In this document: one piece after another, positions 48,502 to 57,812 of the stretch
Layout of the letters: each line of letters starts with the position of its first letter
Position numbering within the stretch: position 1 is the stretch's first letter
Origin: Oscillatoria sp. FACHB-1407
GTDB lineage: Bacteria > Cyanobacteriota > Cyanobacteriia > Elainellales > Elainellaceae
DNA: 64,000 bases
Direction of reading: 5' to 3'
Assembly (NCBI RefSeq): GCF_014697545.1
Contig: NZ_JACJSA010000006.1
Span: 186,001-250,000 of the forward strand
Program-made: the position numbers and the translations under genes
The notes under the pieces: generated by a model
Seen by the model: the letters and a program-made list of their open reading frames with translations, nothing else
The model's database searches: none
Told to the model about the DNA's origin: nothing

Positions 48502-51500
48502 TTAGCCAATCATTTTGTCTGAAGCGACTCCCAGAGATTTATTGTCGGTAGATTTGGGCTTCTGTCGAGAGAGTAAAAACACGGCTGTGACCATCAGGAG
48601 CACTAACAGAACGATCGCGATCGTTGTAATCCGGTTGTATGAGTCAAATTCCTCTGTTAATACTGACTCTGGCATCACTACGACCAGATTCCAGTCGAGA
48701 TTACGAATAGGATTAATGGCAACCCGATATTTCACCTCTGACTCTGAGTCTTCATGTTTAAAGATTTGTTGTGCCTTGATGTGTTCTAACGAAACTTGAT
48801 TCTTCCGAAAAACTTGACTGGCATATTGAGCAAGGGGGTTTTCAACCTCATCCAGTGTCACTAGATCGGGGATATCCCGTTCTGTTGAGGTAAAACCAAG
48901 ATCCCGAGGATCGCTCGATGCAATCAACTCACCTTTGGGAGTGATGATAAATAGTGCCCCAGGTTGCCCTTGTTGCAACCGTTCTAGCAAAACTGACAAT
49001 TGCCTGAGTTCGATCGCAATGCTAATCACTCCCAATAACTGATTTTGCTTCTGTACAGTCACAGAGGAGTCAATCCCAGGCGTTTGGGTCGAGGCGAACA
49101 TGTAGACATCCGTCCAGGTTTGATAACCCGGATTGCCGACAGCAGATCGATACCAGGGACGCTGAGGAGAGTAGTAGTTTTCGGGTGTGGAGAGCGTCTC
49201 TACGAACTCAAAGGTGTCGTCAACTCGACGATAGGATTCTACCGTGCGCGTTGCTCGTTGCGCTTGAGGATCGTAATCTCGGTTAATGATATTAATGTTG
49301 CCTTCCTGGGTGTGTTGTAGACCGAAATAATCCCCATTGGCAAAGCCAAATTGAATCCAGTTCAAATTGGGATGCGCTTTTGCCAGCGTCATGTAAAAGA
49401 TTTCCAGTTCTTCCTTATTGTTGAGATCAACCAGATCATCGGTAAATGCTTTTTGGATGATCTGTTGGGTTGATCCCACCTGGCTAAACAGCGTGCCAAT
49501 TTCACGGGAGATAGCGGGAACCGTGCTTTTGAGCCACAATTCTACTGCGCTATCGACCATTTTTTGGGCGACCAATCGTGCTCCGACCCATACCGTCGCG
49601 CCAACCACCACCGTTGCCCCCAGGACCACCCACCCTACCCGCACTATTTGTTGTGCTCGTGCTCCTGCCTGTGCCAGACGCTGATTGGCAGCTTCAACTT
49701 CGCGGCTTTTTCTGATGTAGTTTTGGTGGAGTTCCGTTGGTTCTGGTTGCTTGGTGTTGCTTTTGTCCAACCACTGCTCTGCCTCTGACAGATCGTCCCC
49801 CCGCAATAACAGGCTATCACTGCGTCCTTTGTTATCCCACTCGATCGCCCTGACCAAAAGCCAGGTGTGAGCTTTGAGGTGAGCCGCATCGGTGTCTAAC
49901 ACGCGCAGCAGGTCTTTGAAGTTAGACGAAAAATCACCATCTCGTCCGTTAAAGTCGAGCCACTGAACTTTGGCTAATTCAGGATGCAGATTGGCTGGGT
50001 TAATGGGGCGATGGAGGACTGTCACAAAGCGTTTATTGAGTTTGGCAGCGTATTCAACCTCATCAGCACAGTAGGGCGAGTTGATGGAACTGGGTGACAG
50101 AATGAAGAGGAAATGGTTTGCTGTTTCGATGCCGCGATAAATCTCCTGTTGAAAGTCAGTGCCTGAGGCGATGCTTTCCTGGTCAAACCAGGTGTTTTTG
50201 CCCTGCATTTGCAATGCCTCATTCAGTTGACGGGCAAACCCGGAATCGGCACGCGAGTAAGAGATAAAGACATCAACTGCGATGCCGGGGGGTTGTCGCT
50301 GGCTCTCAGCAATGAACTTTTCCTGGAGTGGGGTGCTGGGCGATCGCGGATGGTGTTTTGCCAGCTTAAGCCACGCCTCGGCATGGCGCAGGTTATAGCC
50401 CCGTAACAAAAAGGTGGGGTTGTAGTTGTGTCGCTCCCATTTGAATGCTTTGGTCAACAAGACCTTGTGGTCTTCGTGATAAGCGACATCCTGTCGTAGT
50501 GCCCGTAGCAGTTGGTTTTCGTCGTGTTGATAGTCGGTTTCTAACAGGTTGTCGGTGAGATCGATGTATTGCAGGTTGCGGAGTGTAGGGGGTAGCTGCT
50601 GGGGGTCGATCGCCTCCACTAAAATTGGCACAATTCGCTTGTTGAGTGACAAGGCGTAGTCAATTTCGAGTTGGCAGTAATAGGATGTGAGGGAACGCGG
50701 AGAGAGCAAATATACAATATTATTGGCTTCTTCAATTCCTCGTTTGATGGCGTTTTCAAAATCAACTCCGGTCTGAATATCGGTAGTGTTGATCCAGACG
50801 GTGAATGCCTCCCGCAGCAAACTGGAGCGAATCTTTTTGGCAATGTCGCGATCTTCTGTGGCATAGGACAAGAACACCTGAGTCATCAGGTTCTCACCGT
50901 TTTTGATGCTCTCAGTGATGAATTCGCAATGCAACTCAGTGGGAGTGCAGGGAGGTTGGGAGTCGGTGAAACGAGTTTTCAGCCAGGTTTCGGCGTGTTG
51001 ACGGTCTTCACCCACTAACAAGTATTGCGATCGCCGCTGATTTTCTTCCCACTCCAGTGCTTTCGCCAGGAATTGCGTGTGCTGATGCACATAGTCGTGG
51101 TGGCGATCGAAGATGGTCAGTAACCCCTTTAAAGATTCCTGAAAGTCATCTTGATTTTCCCGGAAGTAGACCCAGTTGATCTTCGAGATTTCGGGATGCA
51201 TATTGATGAAGCTGGAGTGTAACCCTTTGGCTTGATAGGTTTCCCAATCTGCATCGGTGCCTGTGGGGTTACGTTGTTGCCAGGTTTCACGGCTGATCTC
51301 GGCAACATGCATGAGAGGAATAATGCGCTTATTCCGTTTCAATGCGAGTTCGATTTCCAGGCGACAGTAGGGCGAATTGACGGAATGGGGCGAGATGATG
51401 AAGAGAAAGTTGTCAGCCCGATTGATGCCGTCGTCGATTTGTTTTTGATAGTCCACTCCTAATGGAATGTCATCAAAGTCAAACCAGACGGTTAGCCCTT

Positions 51501-51588
51501 GCTCTACTAAGTGATGGTGAAGCTGGGCAGCAAAAGCTTTGCTGTCTGCTCGACCATAGGAAATAAATGCATCCTGGAATCCTTGCAT
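48502..51588 (-). CDS. Transmembrane receptor with three TIR domains and an extracytoplasmic Cache sensor
   Basis: A 1028-residue protein. TIR1 (about 5-160) has FISYGRADS and YCRLEIE with Glu78. TIR2 (about 235-365) has FLSYATEDRD and YCQLEID with Glu308. TIR3 (about 438-565) has FISYSRADS and YCADEVE with Glu510. After each comes a helical block of the kind KALEWE...LL-G-D-x-x-AE-WL. A membrane segment (VGWVVLGATVVVGATVWVGA, 651-672) leads into a periplasmic double-Cache domain (IQFGFANGDYFGLQ, YYSPQRPWYRSAVGNPGY, WTDVY). A second membrane segment (IAIVLLVLLMVTAVFLLS) and a short tail follow. TIR domains in bacteria often degrade NAD+, and the glutamates are in the catalytic position. The architecture suggests ligand-gated NADase or nucleotide signalling, which is inferred. 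Confidence 0.88.
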   Translation of the reverse strand: MQGFQDAFISYGRADSKAFAAQLHHHLVEQGLTVWFDFDDIPLGVDYQKQIDDGINRADNFLFIISPHSVNSPYCRLEIELALKRNKRIIPLMHVAEISRETWQQRNPTGTDADWETYQAKGLHSSFINMHPEISKINWVYFRENQDDFQESLKGLLTIFDRHHDYVHQHTQFLAKALEWEENQRRSQYLLVGEDRQHAETWLKTRFTDSQPPCTPTELHCEFITESIKNGENLMTQVFLSYATEDRDIAKKIRSSLLREAFTVWINTTDIQTGVDFENAIKRGIEEANNIVYLLSPRSLTSYYCQLEIDYALSLNKRIVPILVEAIDPQQLPPTLRNLQYIDLTDNLLETDYQHDENQLLRALRQDVAYHEDHKVLLTKAFKWERHNYNPTFLLRGYNLRHAEAWLKLAKHHPRSPSTPLQEKFIAESQRQPPGIAVDVFISYSRADSGFARQLNEALQMQGKNTWFDQESIASGTDFQQEIYRGIETANHFLFILSPSSINSPYCADEVEYAAKLNKRFVTVLHRPINPANLHPELAKVQWLDFNGRDGDFSSNFKDLLRVLDTDAAHLKAHTWLLVRAIEWDNKGRSDSLLLRGDDLSEAEQWLDKSNTKQPEPTELHQNYIRKSREVEAANQRLAQAGARAQQIVRVGWVVLGATVVVGATVWVGARLVAQKMVDSAVELWLKSTVPAISREIGTLFSQVGSTQQIIQKAFTDDLVDLNNKEELEIFYMTLAKAHPNLNWIQFGFANGDYFGLQHTQEGNINIINRDYDPQAQRATRTVESYRRVDDTFEFVETLSTPENYYSPQRPWYRSAVGNPGYQTWTDVYMFASTQTPGIDSSVTVQKQNQLLGVISIAIELRQLSVLLERLQQGQPGALFIITPKGELIASSDPRDLGFTSTERDIPDLVTLDEVENPLAQYASQVFRKNQVSLEHIKAQQIFKHEDSESEVKYRVAINPIRNLDWNLVVVMPESVLTEEFDSYNRITTIAIVLLVLLMVTAVFLLSRQKPKSTDNKSLGVASDKMIG

Positions 51589-52413
51589 AGAAAATCACCC
51601 CAAGATAGACACTCTTAATCGCACGATAACCTCTCCTGAGGGAAATGTCATTTGTGCGCTCTGATAAATAAGTATTGCTGAAGTGTCTATGTAATTTACA
51701 ATACAACTACTTTATAGAATTCCCAGATTTACGGACAAAATAATCGTGCCTCCGTAATTTAACTGAGGCATAACTAACTTGCTTAAGATCCCCCTAGTCC
51801 ATATTCAGGGAAACTTTTTCGCAAGCTTCACTCAACCCTCATCCCCCAACCTCTTTTCGGCATTGCTGAATGCAGATATGATTCTCGAAAACCAGCCATC
51901 GCTGTACGGGCGTTTCGCGAAACGCCCCTCCGAAATTTATATGTTGGATCAGCAACACCCTCTTTTCTTCACTTGAGAGAAGGGAAGTCAGAGTGGCTTG
52001 AAATCCCTCTTCCAAAATGGGGCTACGGTGTACACACATCTTTGCTTTGTCCATAAGATAGCCGCGAATTCATTTGCCGGGTTCAGTCGCGCAATCACTA
52101 GATGCACCCATCAAGACCCCTAACAAAGGCTCAAAGTCCCCCGAAGTTAGGGAATTTAGGGGTCTGGGACGGTTACGGTTTCAATTTCCCTAGGAAGACC
52201 ATTTCAATCCAAAAAAAAGTGGCATTTTTGCATAAAGCCTTCTCGAACTTGCGAGAAATAATCACAGTTCATTCAGCCCCCTGACACCATTCATCTTGAA
52301 GCAGCTACCAACCCAAATCGAGGATCTCTATCCAGATATCCAGGGTTTTGATGTGGCTTGATTGACCTGGCTTTCTCCATTGCACTTGTTTCATTTTGTG
52401 AAGGCAGGCAACT
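51589..52413. other. Intergenic region between TIR receptor and calpain genes, 825 bp
   Basis: Promoters of two divergent genes and several repeats. There is a perfect 20-bp palindrome at 51908, a TCATCCCCCAACCTCTTTTC repeat near 51840, and at 52020 the word GGCTACGGTGTACACA, which is one end of the element at 55906-56066. Short frames in this stretch overlap these repeats and do not look like genes. Confidence 0.55.
51908..51927. repeat. Perfect 20-bp palindrome, copy 1
   Basis: GGGCGTTTCGCGAAACGCCC is its own reverse complement. The same palindrome with flanking CCTC/CCTA occurs at 62354-62373. It may be a cruciform-forming dispersed repeat. Confidence 0.9.
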
Positions 52414-54546
52414 ATGCAATCTAAATTTCGAGTTCTAGAGCGTTCTAATACCTTACGTGCTAATTCTCTTCAATCCCATCGTTCTTCTCAATCAGCCTTA
52501 CCTCTCGATCTGTCCTCTGATCTCGGCACCTCACAACGCCATGCAAGAGGGTTTCGAGCCAGTGCGGCAAACCAGTTTTCATCTAGCAAGTCAAATCCTC
52601 GCGATCGCTCTGAAAGAGGCTTTTTAGAGACTTCAACGATAGTTGCTAACAACGTTAGCCATACATTACCAATATCTGATTTGGTTGTTTCAGATTTAGT
52701 TTTTAATGACCTGGTGTTTTTACCGTTAGCGGATAACTCGATGAGTGAAGCTAACAATTTAGGAACCCTTGGTAGTTCAGTCCGCTCTAATGGGTTTGTT
52801 GGTGGCACTGACTCACAAGACTATTTTCGGTTTAGTAATACAACCGCAGGACGGTTTAATTTATCACTCACAGGTATGTCTGCGGATGCAGATGTGCAAC
52901 TCTTAAATAGCAGTGGGGCGATCGTTGCGTCTTCATCGAGGGGTAGTACAGGAGATGAATCGATTAACCTTGCCTCGCTAAGTATTGGCGATTACTACGT
53001 TCGGGTTTATCAATTCAATGGCGACACCAACTACACGTTGAGGATGTCGAACACATTCCCCAGTAACCTATTGCCTGCTGAGACGAGTCTGGGCACGCTC
53101 AACGGTACGCGCGTTTTCAGTAATTCTGTAGGCAGTAGTGATACAGCTGATGTGTATCAGTTTAATCTGGCAGGGACAGCCAATCGCTTTAACATCACAC
53201 TGAGTGGCTTATCCAGTGATGCCGATGTCCGCCTAATTTGGGATGGCAACAGTAACGGCAGAATTGACACAGATGAAGTGTTGGGTCGATCTACGGCTGG
53301 TAGCCAAGCTTCTGAGTGGATTGGCACGCCCCTCAATGCTGGCAACTACTTCGTTCAGGTGTATCAGTTTAGCGGTGAGGCAAACTACAACCTCAGCGTT
53401 TCAACCGGAGACTGGTACAACGAACACCTCAGTGATGCGGGGGTGATTGGTCAGGCGCGTGCTCTCTATTGGACAGATGGTTCCCTCAGCCGCAATGACA
53501 TGATCTCCATGTTCCGTGAGGTGCAAGACCAGAGCAGTATTGATTCCACAGAATTGCAAGATCTGCGAAAGGTTGTGAATCCTTCGACGGGCTTCTCAAT
53601 GCCTGATTATGTGCGAAATTTGTCCAACAAAGTTGTAAATGGTGATCCGGCAAACCCTCGTTCTGGTATCGGCAACCTGTCTGCGGGGAGCAGTAGCAAC
53701 CAGATGGAGCGGTTGATTGGTAAGTGGTTCTTAGGGAGCGATCGCCCCACAGCCATTTCCTACAATCGCACCATAACCCACGGCTACCGTTATCTACAAG
53801 GCTCCCTCTTCCAAAACGGCATTAGCTTTGAAGATGTCGATCAAAACGATATTGGCGACTGCTATTTCATGGCAGCACTAGGCGCAGCGGCATTTCGATC
53901 GCCCAGTACGATTCAAAATATGTTTATCGATAATGGTGACGGCACCTTTACCGTGCGTTTCTATCGAGATGGTGTAGCGGATTACCTCACCGTCGATCGA
54001 TTTGTTCCCACAGATAGTTCGGGGAATGCGGTGTTTGCCGGATGGGGGGGTGGCGTCAACACCGAAGCTAACAATGAGTTGTGGGTTGCCCTCGCCGAAA
54101 AAGCCTATGCTCAACTCAATGAATCGGGCTGGATTGGTCAAGACAATACCAACTCCTACAACGGTTTAACGCTCTCAACAACGGCGGTATCCACGAATAG
54201 CGGCGGTATCAACGGCGGTTGGGCAGGCAATGGATTGCGCCATATCACCGGACGCAATACCGAAAATCGAGATGTTTCCTGGCGCGATTGGTGGAGTCTG
54301 TTTATCACCACCTCAAACGATCTCGATCGCATCATCAGTACCTTTAACGCAGGGCGCATGGTGACGCTGAGTACAAAAGACTCAGGCGTGGAATCGGGTG
54401 TTGTCGCGAATCACGTCTACACGATGGTGGGATATAACGCATCGACGCAGCGGTTCCGGCTCTATAACCCCTGGGGTAACACGGTTGAGCTAACTCGCAA
54501 CCAGATCGTCAATAACTTTGAGGATTGGGACTACACCACCACCTGA
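52414..54546 (+). CDS. Calpain-like cysteine protease with two PPC domains
   Basis: A 710-residue protein of the C2 (calpain) peptidase family. Residues 1-110 are polar and disordered. Two pre-peptidase C-terminal (PPC) domains follow at about 117-210 and 220-335 (GTDSQDYFRFS, GDYYVRVYQFNGDTNYTLR; DVYQFNLAG, GNYFVQVYQFSGEANYNLS). A linker precedes the catalytic domain (about 470-705). The active site is Cys483 in GDCYFMAALG, His667 in ANHVYTMVGY and Asn685 in LYNPWG. Calpains make limited cuts in proteins and in other systems act downstream of sensors. PPC domains usually mark exported proteases, but no signal peptide is visible, so its location is open. It is flanked by TIR genes on both sides. 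Confidence 0.88.
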   Translation: MQSKFRVLERSNTLRANSLQSHRSSQSALPLDLSSDLGTSQRHARGFRASAANQFSSSKSNPRDRSERGFLETSTIVANNVSHTLPISDLVVSDLVFNDLVFLPLADNSMSEANNLGTLGSSVRSNGFVGGTDSQDYFRFSNTTAGRFNLSLTGMSADADVQLLNSSGAIVASSSRGSTGDESINLASLSIGDYYVRVYQFNGDTNYTLRMSNTFPSNLLPAETSLGTLNGTRVFSNSVGSSDTADVYQFNLAGTANRFNITLSGLSSDADVRLIWDGNSNGRIDTDEVLGRSTAGSQASEWIGTPLNAGNYFVQVYQFSGEANYNLSVSTGDWYNEHLSDAGVIGQARALYWTDGSLSRNDMISMFREVQDQSSIDSTELQDLRKVVNPSTGFSMPDYVRNLSNKVVNGDPANPRSGIGNLSAGSSSNQMERLIGKWFLGSDRPTAISYNRTITHGYRYLQGSLFQNGISFEDVDQNDIGDCYFMAALGAAAFRSPSTIQNMFIDNGDGTFTVRFYRDGVADYLTVDRFVPTDSSGNAVFAGWGGGVNTEANNELWVALAEKAYAQLNESGWIGQDNTNSYNGLTLSTTAVSTNSGGINGGWAGNGLRHITGRNTENRDVSWRDWWSLFITTSNDLDRIISTFNAGRMVTLSTKDSGVESGVVANHVYTMVGYNASTQRFRLYNPWGNTVELTRNQIVNNFEDWDYTTT

Positions 54547-54662
54547 TAGAACGGGCGAAGCATTGATGCCAGGATTAATGGATTCAAATCTAAATTTGAG
54601 ACATTAATGCTTTGCCCCTCCAGCGATCGCCCCAGTTGCACTGACAACCCGACGAGGCACCG

Positions 54663-55073
54663 ATGACGTACTTAATGAATGGTATGCACTCAATCAATGG
54701 TATTACGATCGCATCTGTTACTCTGACAGCCCGTGAAGAACGATCAACCCCGCGTGGGCAGGTTCCTTCTGGCGATCGCGATATTGGTTTTGCCGATGTG
54801 TTTCTGCAATTGCACAATGCTCGCAGAACGCATGTGGAGGTCGTGATTCAATCCGTTGAAATTTGTCACGCCTGTTTCAATGTGCGGCAGATGGTGAGCC
54901 AGTCCCCGCAAACTATTTGCTTGCATCCAATGGAGAATGCCAGCGTCGATCTCCACCTGACTAACAAAACGGGGTATAGCAGAGGGAGCCGGGTTCGAGC
55001 GGTGATCCGCTATCAGGTTGAGGGGCAGGTAGGAGTGGTTGAATCGGAACCTGTGGCGATCGAGCGATGGTAG
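54663..55073 (+). CDS. Hypothetical protein, 136 aa
   Basis: A 136-residue frame after the calpain gene (117 bp gap) on the same strand. It is beta-rich (INGITIASVTLTAREERS, HVEVVIQSVEICHACFNV, ASVDLHLTNKTGYS, VRAVIRYQVEGQVGVVES) with a pattern like an immunoglobulin or fibronectin-like sandwich. It has a C-x-x-C in ICHACF, and a further cysteine later. I do not recognise a family. It could be an inhibitor or partner of the protease, but this is guesswork from position. No signal peptide is visible. Confidence 0.55.
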   Translation: MTYLMNGMHSINGITIASVTLTAREERSTPRGQVPSGDRDIGFADVFLQLHNARRTHVEVVIQSVEICHACFNVRQMVSQSPQTICLHPMENASVDLHLTNKTGYSRGSRVRAVIRYQVEGQVGVVESEPVAIERW

Positions 55074-55218
55074 GAGGGTATGGGGATGATCGCTCATGAT
55101 CGTTGAAAGTTAGCCTGTGATACTTTAGACCATCAGCGATGATATCTATCATTCCCCATCCGGGAAATAGGTTGGTTAACCCAATTATTGCAACCATTGC
55201 AATCAACGTTAGACACGT

Positions 55219-55470
55219 TTGAACGAGAGTTACTCTGATTCAAACGATTGCAGCAATTGTTTATATCTTTCTAGCTTTTGCTTAAACGAAACTTATACTT
55301 GCTTGAACGAGAGTTACTCTGATTCAAACGATTGCAGCAATTGTTTATATCTTTCTAGCTTTTGCTTAAACGAAACTTATACTTGTTTGAACGAGAGTTA
55401 CTTTCGTTTGAACGATTGCAGCTAATGCTTATATCTTTCTAGCTTTTGCTTAAACGGAGCTTATATATCA
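55219..55470. repeat. 84-bp tandem repeat, three copies
   Basis: Units start at 55219, 55303 and 55387 with TTGAACGAGAGTTAC. Copies 1 and 2 differ at about one base, while copy 3 is more diverged. The unit has no stop in one frame (84 is a multiple of 3), giving a 28-residue repeat, but the composition is not convincing as a gene. Its role is not known. Confidence 0.92.
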
Positions 55471-55561
55471 AGAAGCCGAAGCAACAACGGTTCAACGTCA
55501 GTTCGGTTTAAGAGCTAATTTATGAAGTCAATCTTAAGCTCTAAAACATCTGCTATTGCTT

Positions 55562-55643
55562 GATCCCCCCAACCCCCCTTAACAAGGGGGGAACCCAAGC
55601 AGGAGTCTGAAGTCCCCCTTTTGAAGGGGGATTTAGGGGGATC
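55562..55643. repeat. Palindromic GATCCCCC element, second copy
   Basis: GATCCCCCCAACCCCCCTTA opens and GATTTAGGGGGATC closes an 82-bp structure related to 22777-22846. It also contains inner GGGGG/CCCCC blocks. Confidence 0.75.
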
Positions 55644-55838
55644 GAAACAATCGACGCGGACTACGAAAGATGAAGGGTTTGATGAACCGACGCAGGTTGG
55701 TTTTGCTTCGATAGCGGCGGTTTTAACCGCCAAAATCCTTATCCCAAATTCACGTTAATGTTAGGGCCTAACTGTATTGACTCACCGGGTTATCCCAAAG
55801 ACTACCAAGCTCACACAAGAATACTCTGGACAGTTTTT

Positions 55839-55943
55839 ATGAAAAATCTGAAAACCTGCATTGTGCCGTTAGCATTGACCCTCACCCTAAATTCCCTCCC
55901 AATTGGGGCTACGGTGCATACAAAAGTTCTCTCAGCCCCCTAA
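55839..55943 (+). pseudogene. Truncated secreted-protein gene (signal peptide only)
   Basis: From the ATG at 55839 the frame gives MKNLKTCIVPLALTLTLNSL, a good signal peptide, then enters the repeat at 55906 and stops about a dozen residues later. The native part is therefore only about 22 residues. It is probably the start of a secreted protein whose rest was lost or displaced by the repeat element. Confidence 0.4.
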
Positions 55944-56066
55944 ATCCCCCATTCTGGGGGACTTTGAGCCATATGAGGCGGATCGGAAGTCCCCCAATTT
56001 TGGGGGGTTGGGGGGCAAATGCAGGATTTTGAGGTTGAGACAAGAGATATGTATACACCGTAGCCC
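55906..56066. mobile_element. MITE-like element, 161 bp, with GGGCTACGGTGYATAC ends
   Basis: Left end GGGCTACGGTGCATAC and right end GTATACACCGTAGCCC are inverted with one mismatch. Inside are two C/G-rich blocks (CCCCCTAAATCCCCC, GGGGGGTTGGGGGGC). A solitary end of the same kind is at 52020-52035. It interrupts the gene at 55839. Confidence 0.75.
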
Positions 56067-56252
56067 AAAAAGGGAGAAGGGGTTGGGGGATGAGGGCAAG
56101 CCCTCTCAAAACAGTCCGAACTATTGATACAAGAATCCGTTGTGTTTCCAAGTCAATTCGGCATGAGTTTGAACCCTGAAGATTGCCTGGATAAAATAGT
56201 CGCAACCAGAAAATATTGATATTCTGAACTCACGGAATATTATCTGCTTGCT

Positions 56253-57812
56253 ATGAGTCAACAGACTAAGCCCGTCGAAGTTTTTATCTCCTACTCGCAC
56301 CGAGATGAAAAGTTGCGAGAAAGACTGGACTCCCATCTGTCGCTGTTGCGACGGCAGGAAGTAATTCAAGCGTGGCACGATCGCAAGATTACGGCAGGCT
56401 CCGAGTGGGCAGGGGCGATCGACGATAAGTTGAACTCGGCGGATATTATTCTGTTGTTGATCAGTGACCAGTTTCTTGCATCGGACTATTGCTACGGCAT
56501 CGAGATGCAACGGGCAATGGAGCGGCACGAAGCCAAAGAGGCGTGTGTCATTCCGATTATTCTCAAGCCTGTGGACTGGAGTAGTGCGCCCTTTGCCAAA
56601 TTGCAGGCATTTCCCAAGGATGCCAAGCCTGTTACTAAGTGGAACAATCGGGATGAGGCGTTTCTCAACATCGCCAAGGGGATTCGGGAAGCCGCAGAGA
56701 CAATTGCTGCCCGGCCGCAAAAGCCATCCCCTGAACCAGAGCCAGTTCCATCCCCAGATCTCTCGGAAGCCATCACCGTTATCCCGCCCGATCGCCTCGA
56801 CCTGCCGGAGGGTTCCGTTGGCTTAAACTCCCCTCTGTACGTGGAACGTCCGCCGATTGAGGCAAACTGTTATGGCGAGATTGTCAAACCGGGGGCACTG
56901 ATTCGCATCAAAGCTCCCCGACAGTGGGGCAAGACTTCCTTGATGCAGCGGATTTTGCAGCGATCGCGCGAGCATGGACACCGCACCGTCTGCCTCAACC
57001 TGCAACTGGTGGATGGCGACTCCCTCACCAGCATCGATCGCCTGTTGCAGTGGCTCTGTGCCAGTGTCGCCAATGAGCTAAATCTGGATGACCGTCTCTC
57101 GGACGTGTGGAAGCCGATGCTGGGCAGCAAGAGCAACTGCACCAACTATTTCCAACGCTACCTGTTGCCGACGATTCAGCAACCGCTGACCCTGGGACTG
57201 GATGAGGTGGATCAGGTGTTTCAACATCTGGATGTGGCGCAGGACTTTTTTGGCTTGCTGCGGGCGTGGCACGAGATGAGCAAAAACGACCCCACCTGGC
57301 AGCGGTTAGGACTGGTGATTGCCCACTCCAGGGAGGTCTACATTCCCTTGAATGTGGAGCACTCGCCGTTTAATGTGGGGTTGCCGACGGAGTTGCCGGA
57401 GTTCACCTCCCAACAGGTGATCCATCTGGTGCAGCGGCACGGCTTGAGATGGTCAGAGCCGCAGATCGCCCAACTGCTTGAGATGGTGTCGGGGCATCCC
57501 TATCTGGTGCGAAAGGCATTGTATGAGATGGCACGAGGCATGACGCTGGAACGCTTTTTGCAAACGGCTCCCACCGAAGCAGGACTGTACGGGGATCACC
57601 TGCGGCGACACCTGGAGAACCTGCACAGCGACCCGCAACTGGCAACGGCCATGAAGCAGGTGGTGAGCACACCGGGAGCCGTCGGACTGGAGCCAAAGCT
57701 GGGCTTTCGGCTGCACAGTATGGGCTTAGTGCGCTTGCAGGATGATGAAGTGATTGCCCTGTGTCACCTCTATCGCCTGTACTTCGCGAAACGGTTGGGG
57801 GGACGGGCATGA
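56253..57812 (+). CDS. TIR-AAA ATPase fusion
   Basis: A 519-residue protein. The N-terminal TIR domain (about 7-140) has [12 protein letters not shown] and [16 protein letters not shown] with Glu84 in the catalytic position. A proline/glutamate linker (about 157-180) follows, then a P-loop ATPase of the AAA-like type ([16 protein letters not shown], 220-234; Walker B-like [12 protein letters not shown], 312-323; a sensor-like [13 protein letters not shown]). The winged helical end is [23 protein letters not shown] domains in bacteria use NAD+ as substrate and the ATPase is expected to switch it on. The stop overlaps the next gene's start by four bases (ATGA), so the two are translationally coupled. 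Confidence 0.88.
   Translation: MSQQTKPVEVFISYSHRDEKLRERLDSHLSLLRRQEVIQAWHDRKITAGSEWAGAIDDKLNSADIILLLISDQFLASDYCYGIEMQRAMERHEAKEACVIPIILKPVDWSSAPFAKLQAFPKDAKPVTKWNNRDEAFLNIAKGIREAAETIAARPQKPSPEPEPVPSPDLSEAITVIPPDRLDLPEGSVGLNSPLYVERPPIEANCYGEIVKPGALIRIKAPRQWGKTSLMQRILQRSREHGHRTVCLNLQLVDGDSLTSIDRLLQWLCASVANELNLDDRLSDVWKPMLGSKSNCTNYFQRYLLPTIQQPLTLGLDEVDQVFQHLDVAQDFFGLLRAWHEMSKNDPTWQRLGLVIAHSREVYIPLNVEHSPFNVGLPTELPEFTSQQVIHLVQRHGLRWSEPQIAQLLEMVSGHPYLVRKALYEMARGMTLERFLQTAPTEAGLYGDHLRRHLENLHSDPQLATAMKQVVSTPGAVGLEPKLGFRLHSMGLVRLQDDEVIALCHLYRLYFAKRLGGRA

Noticed and set aside
54744-55097. 117-codon minus-strand frame opposite the 136-aa gene
   Set aside because: Composition is rich in His and Pro as in antisense shadows; the plus-strand frame has a better beta-strand pattern.
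55219-55425. 68-codon frame over the 84-bp repeat (28-residue repeat)
   Set aside because: TTG start, no ribosome binding site, low-complexity Cys/Ser/Tyr composition; the period is a multiple of 3, which keeps the frame open by chance.
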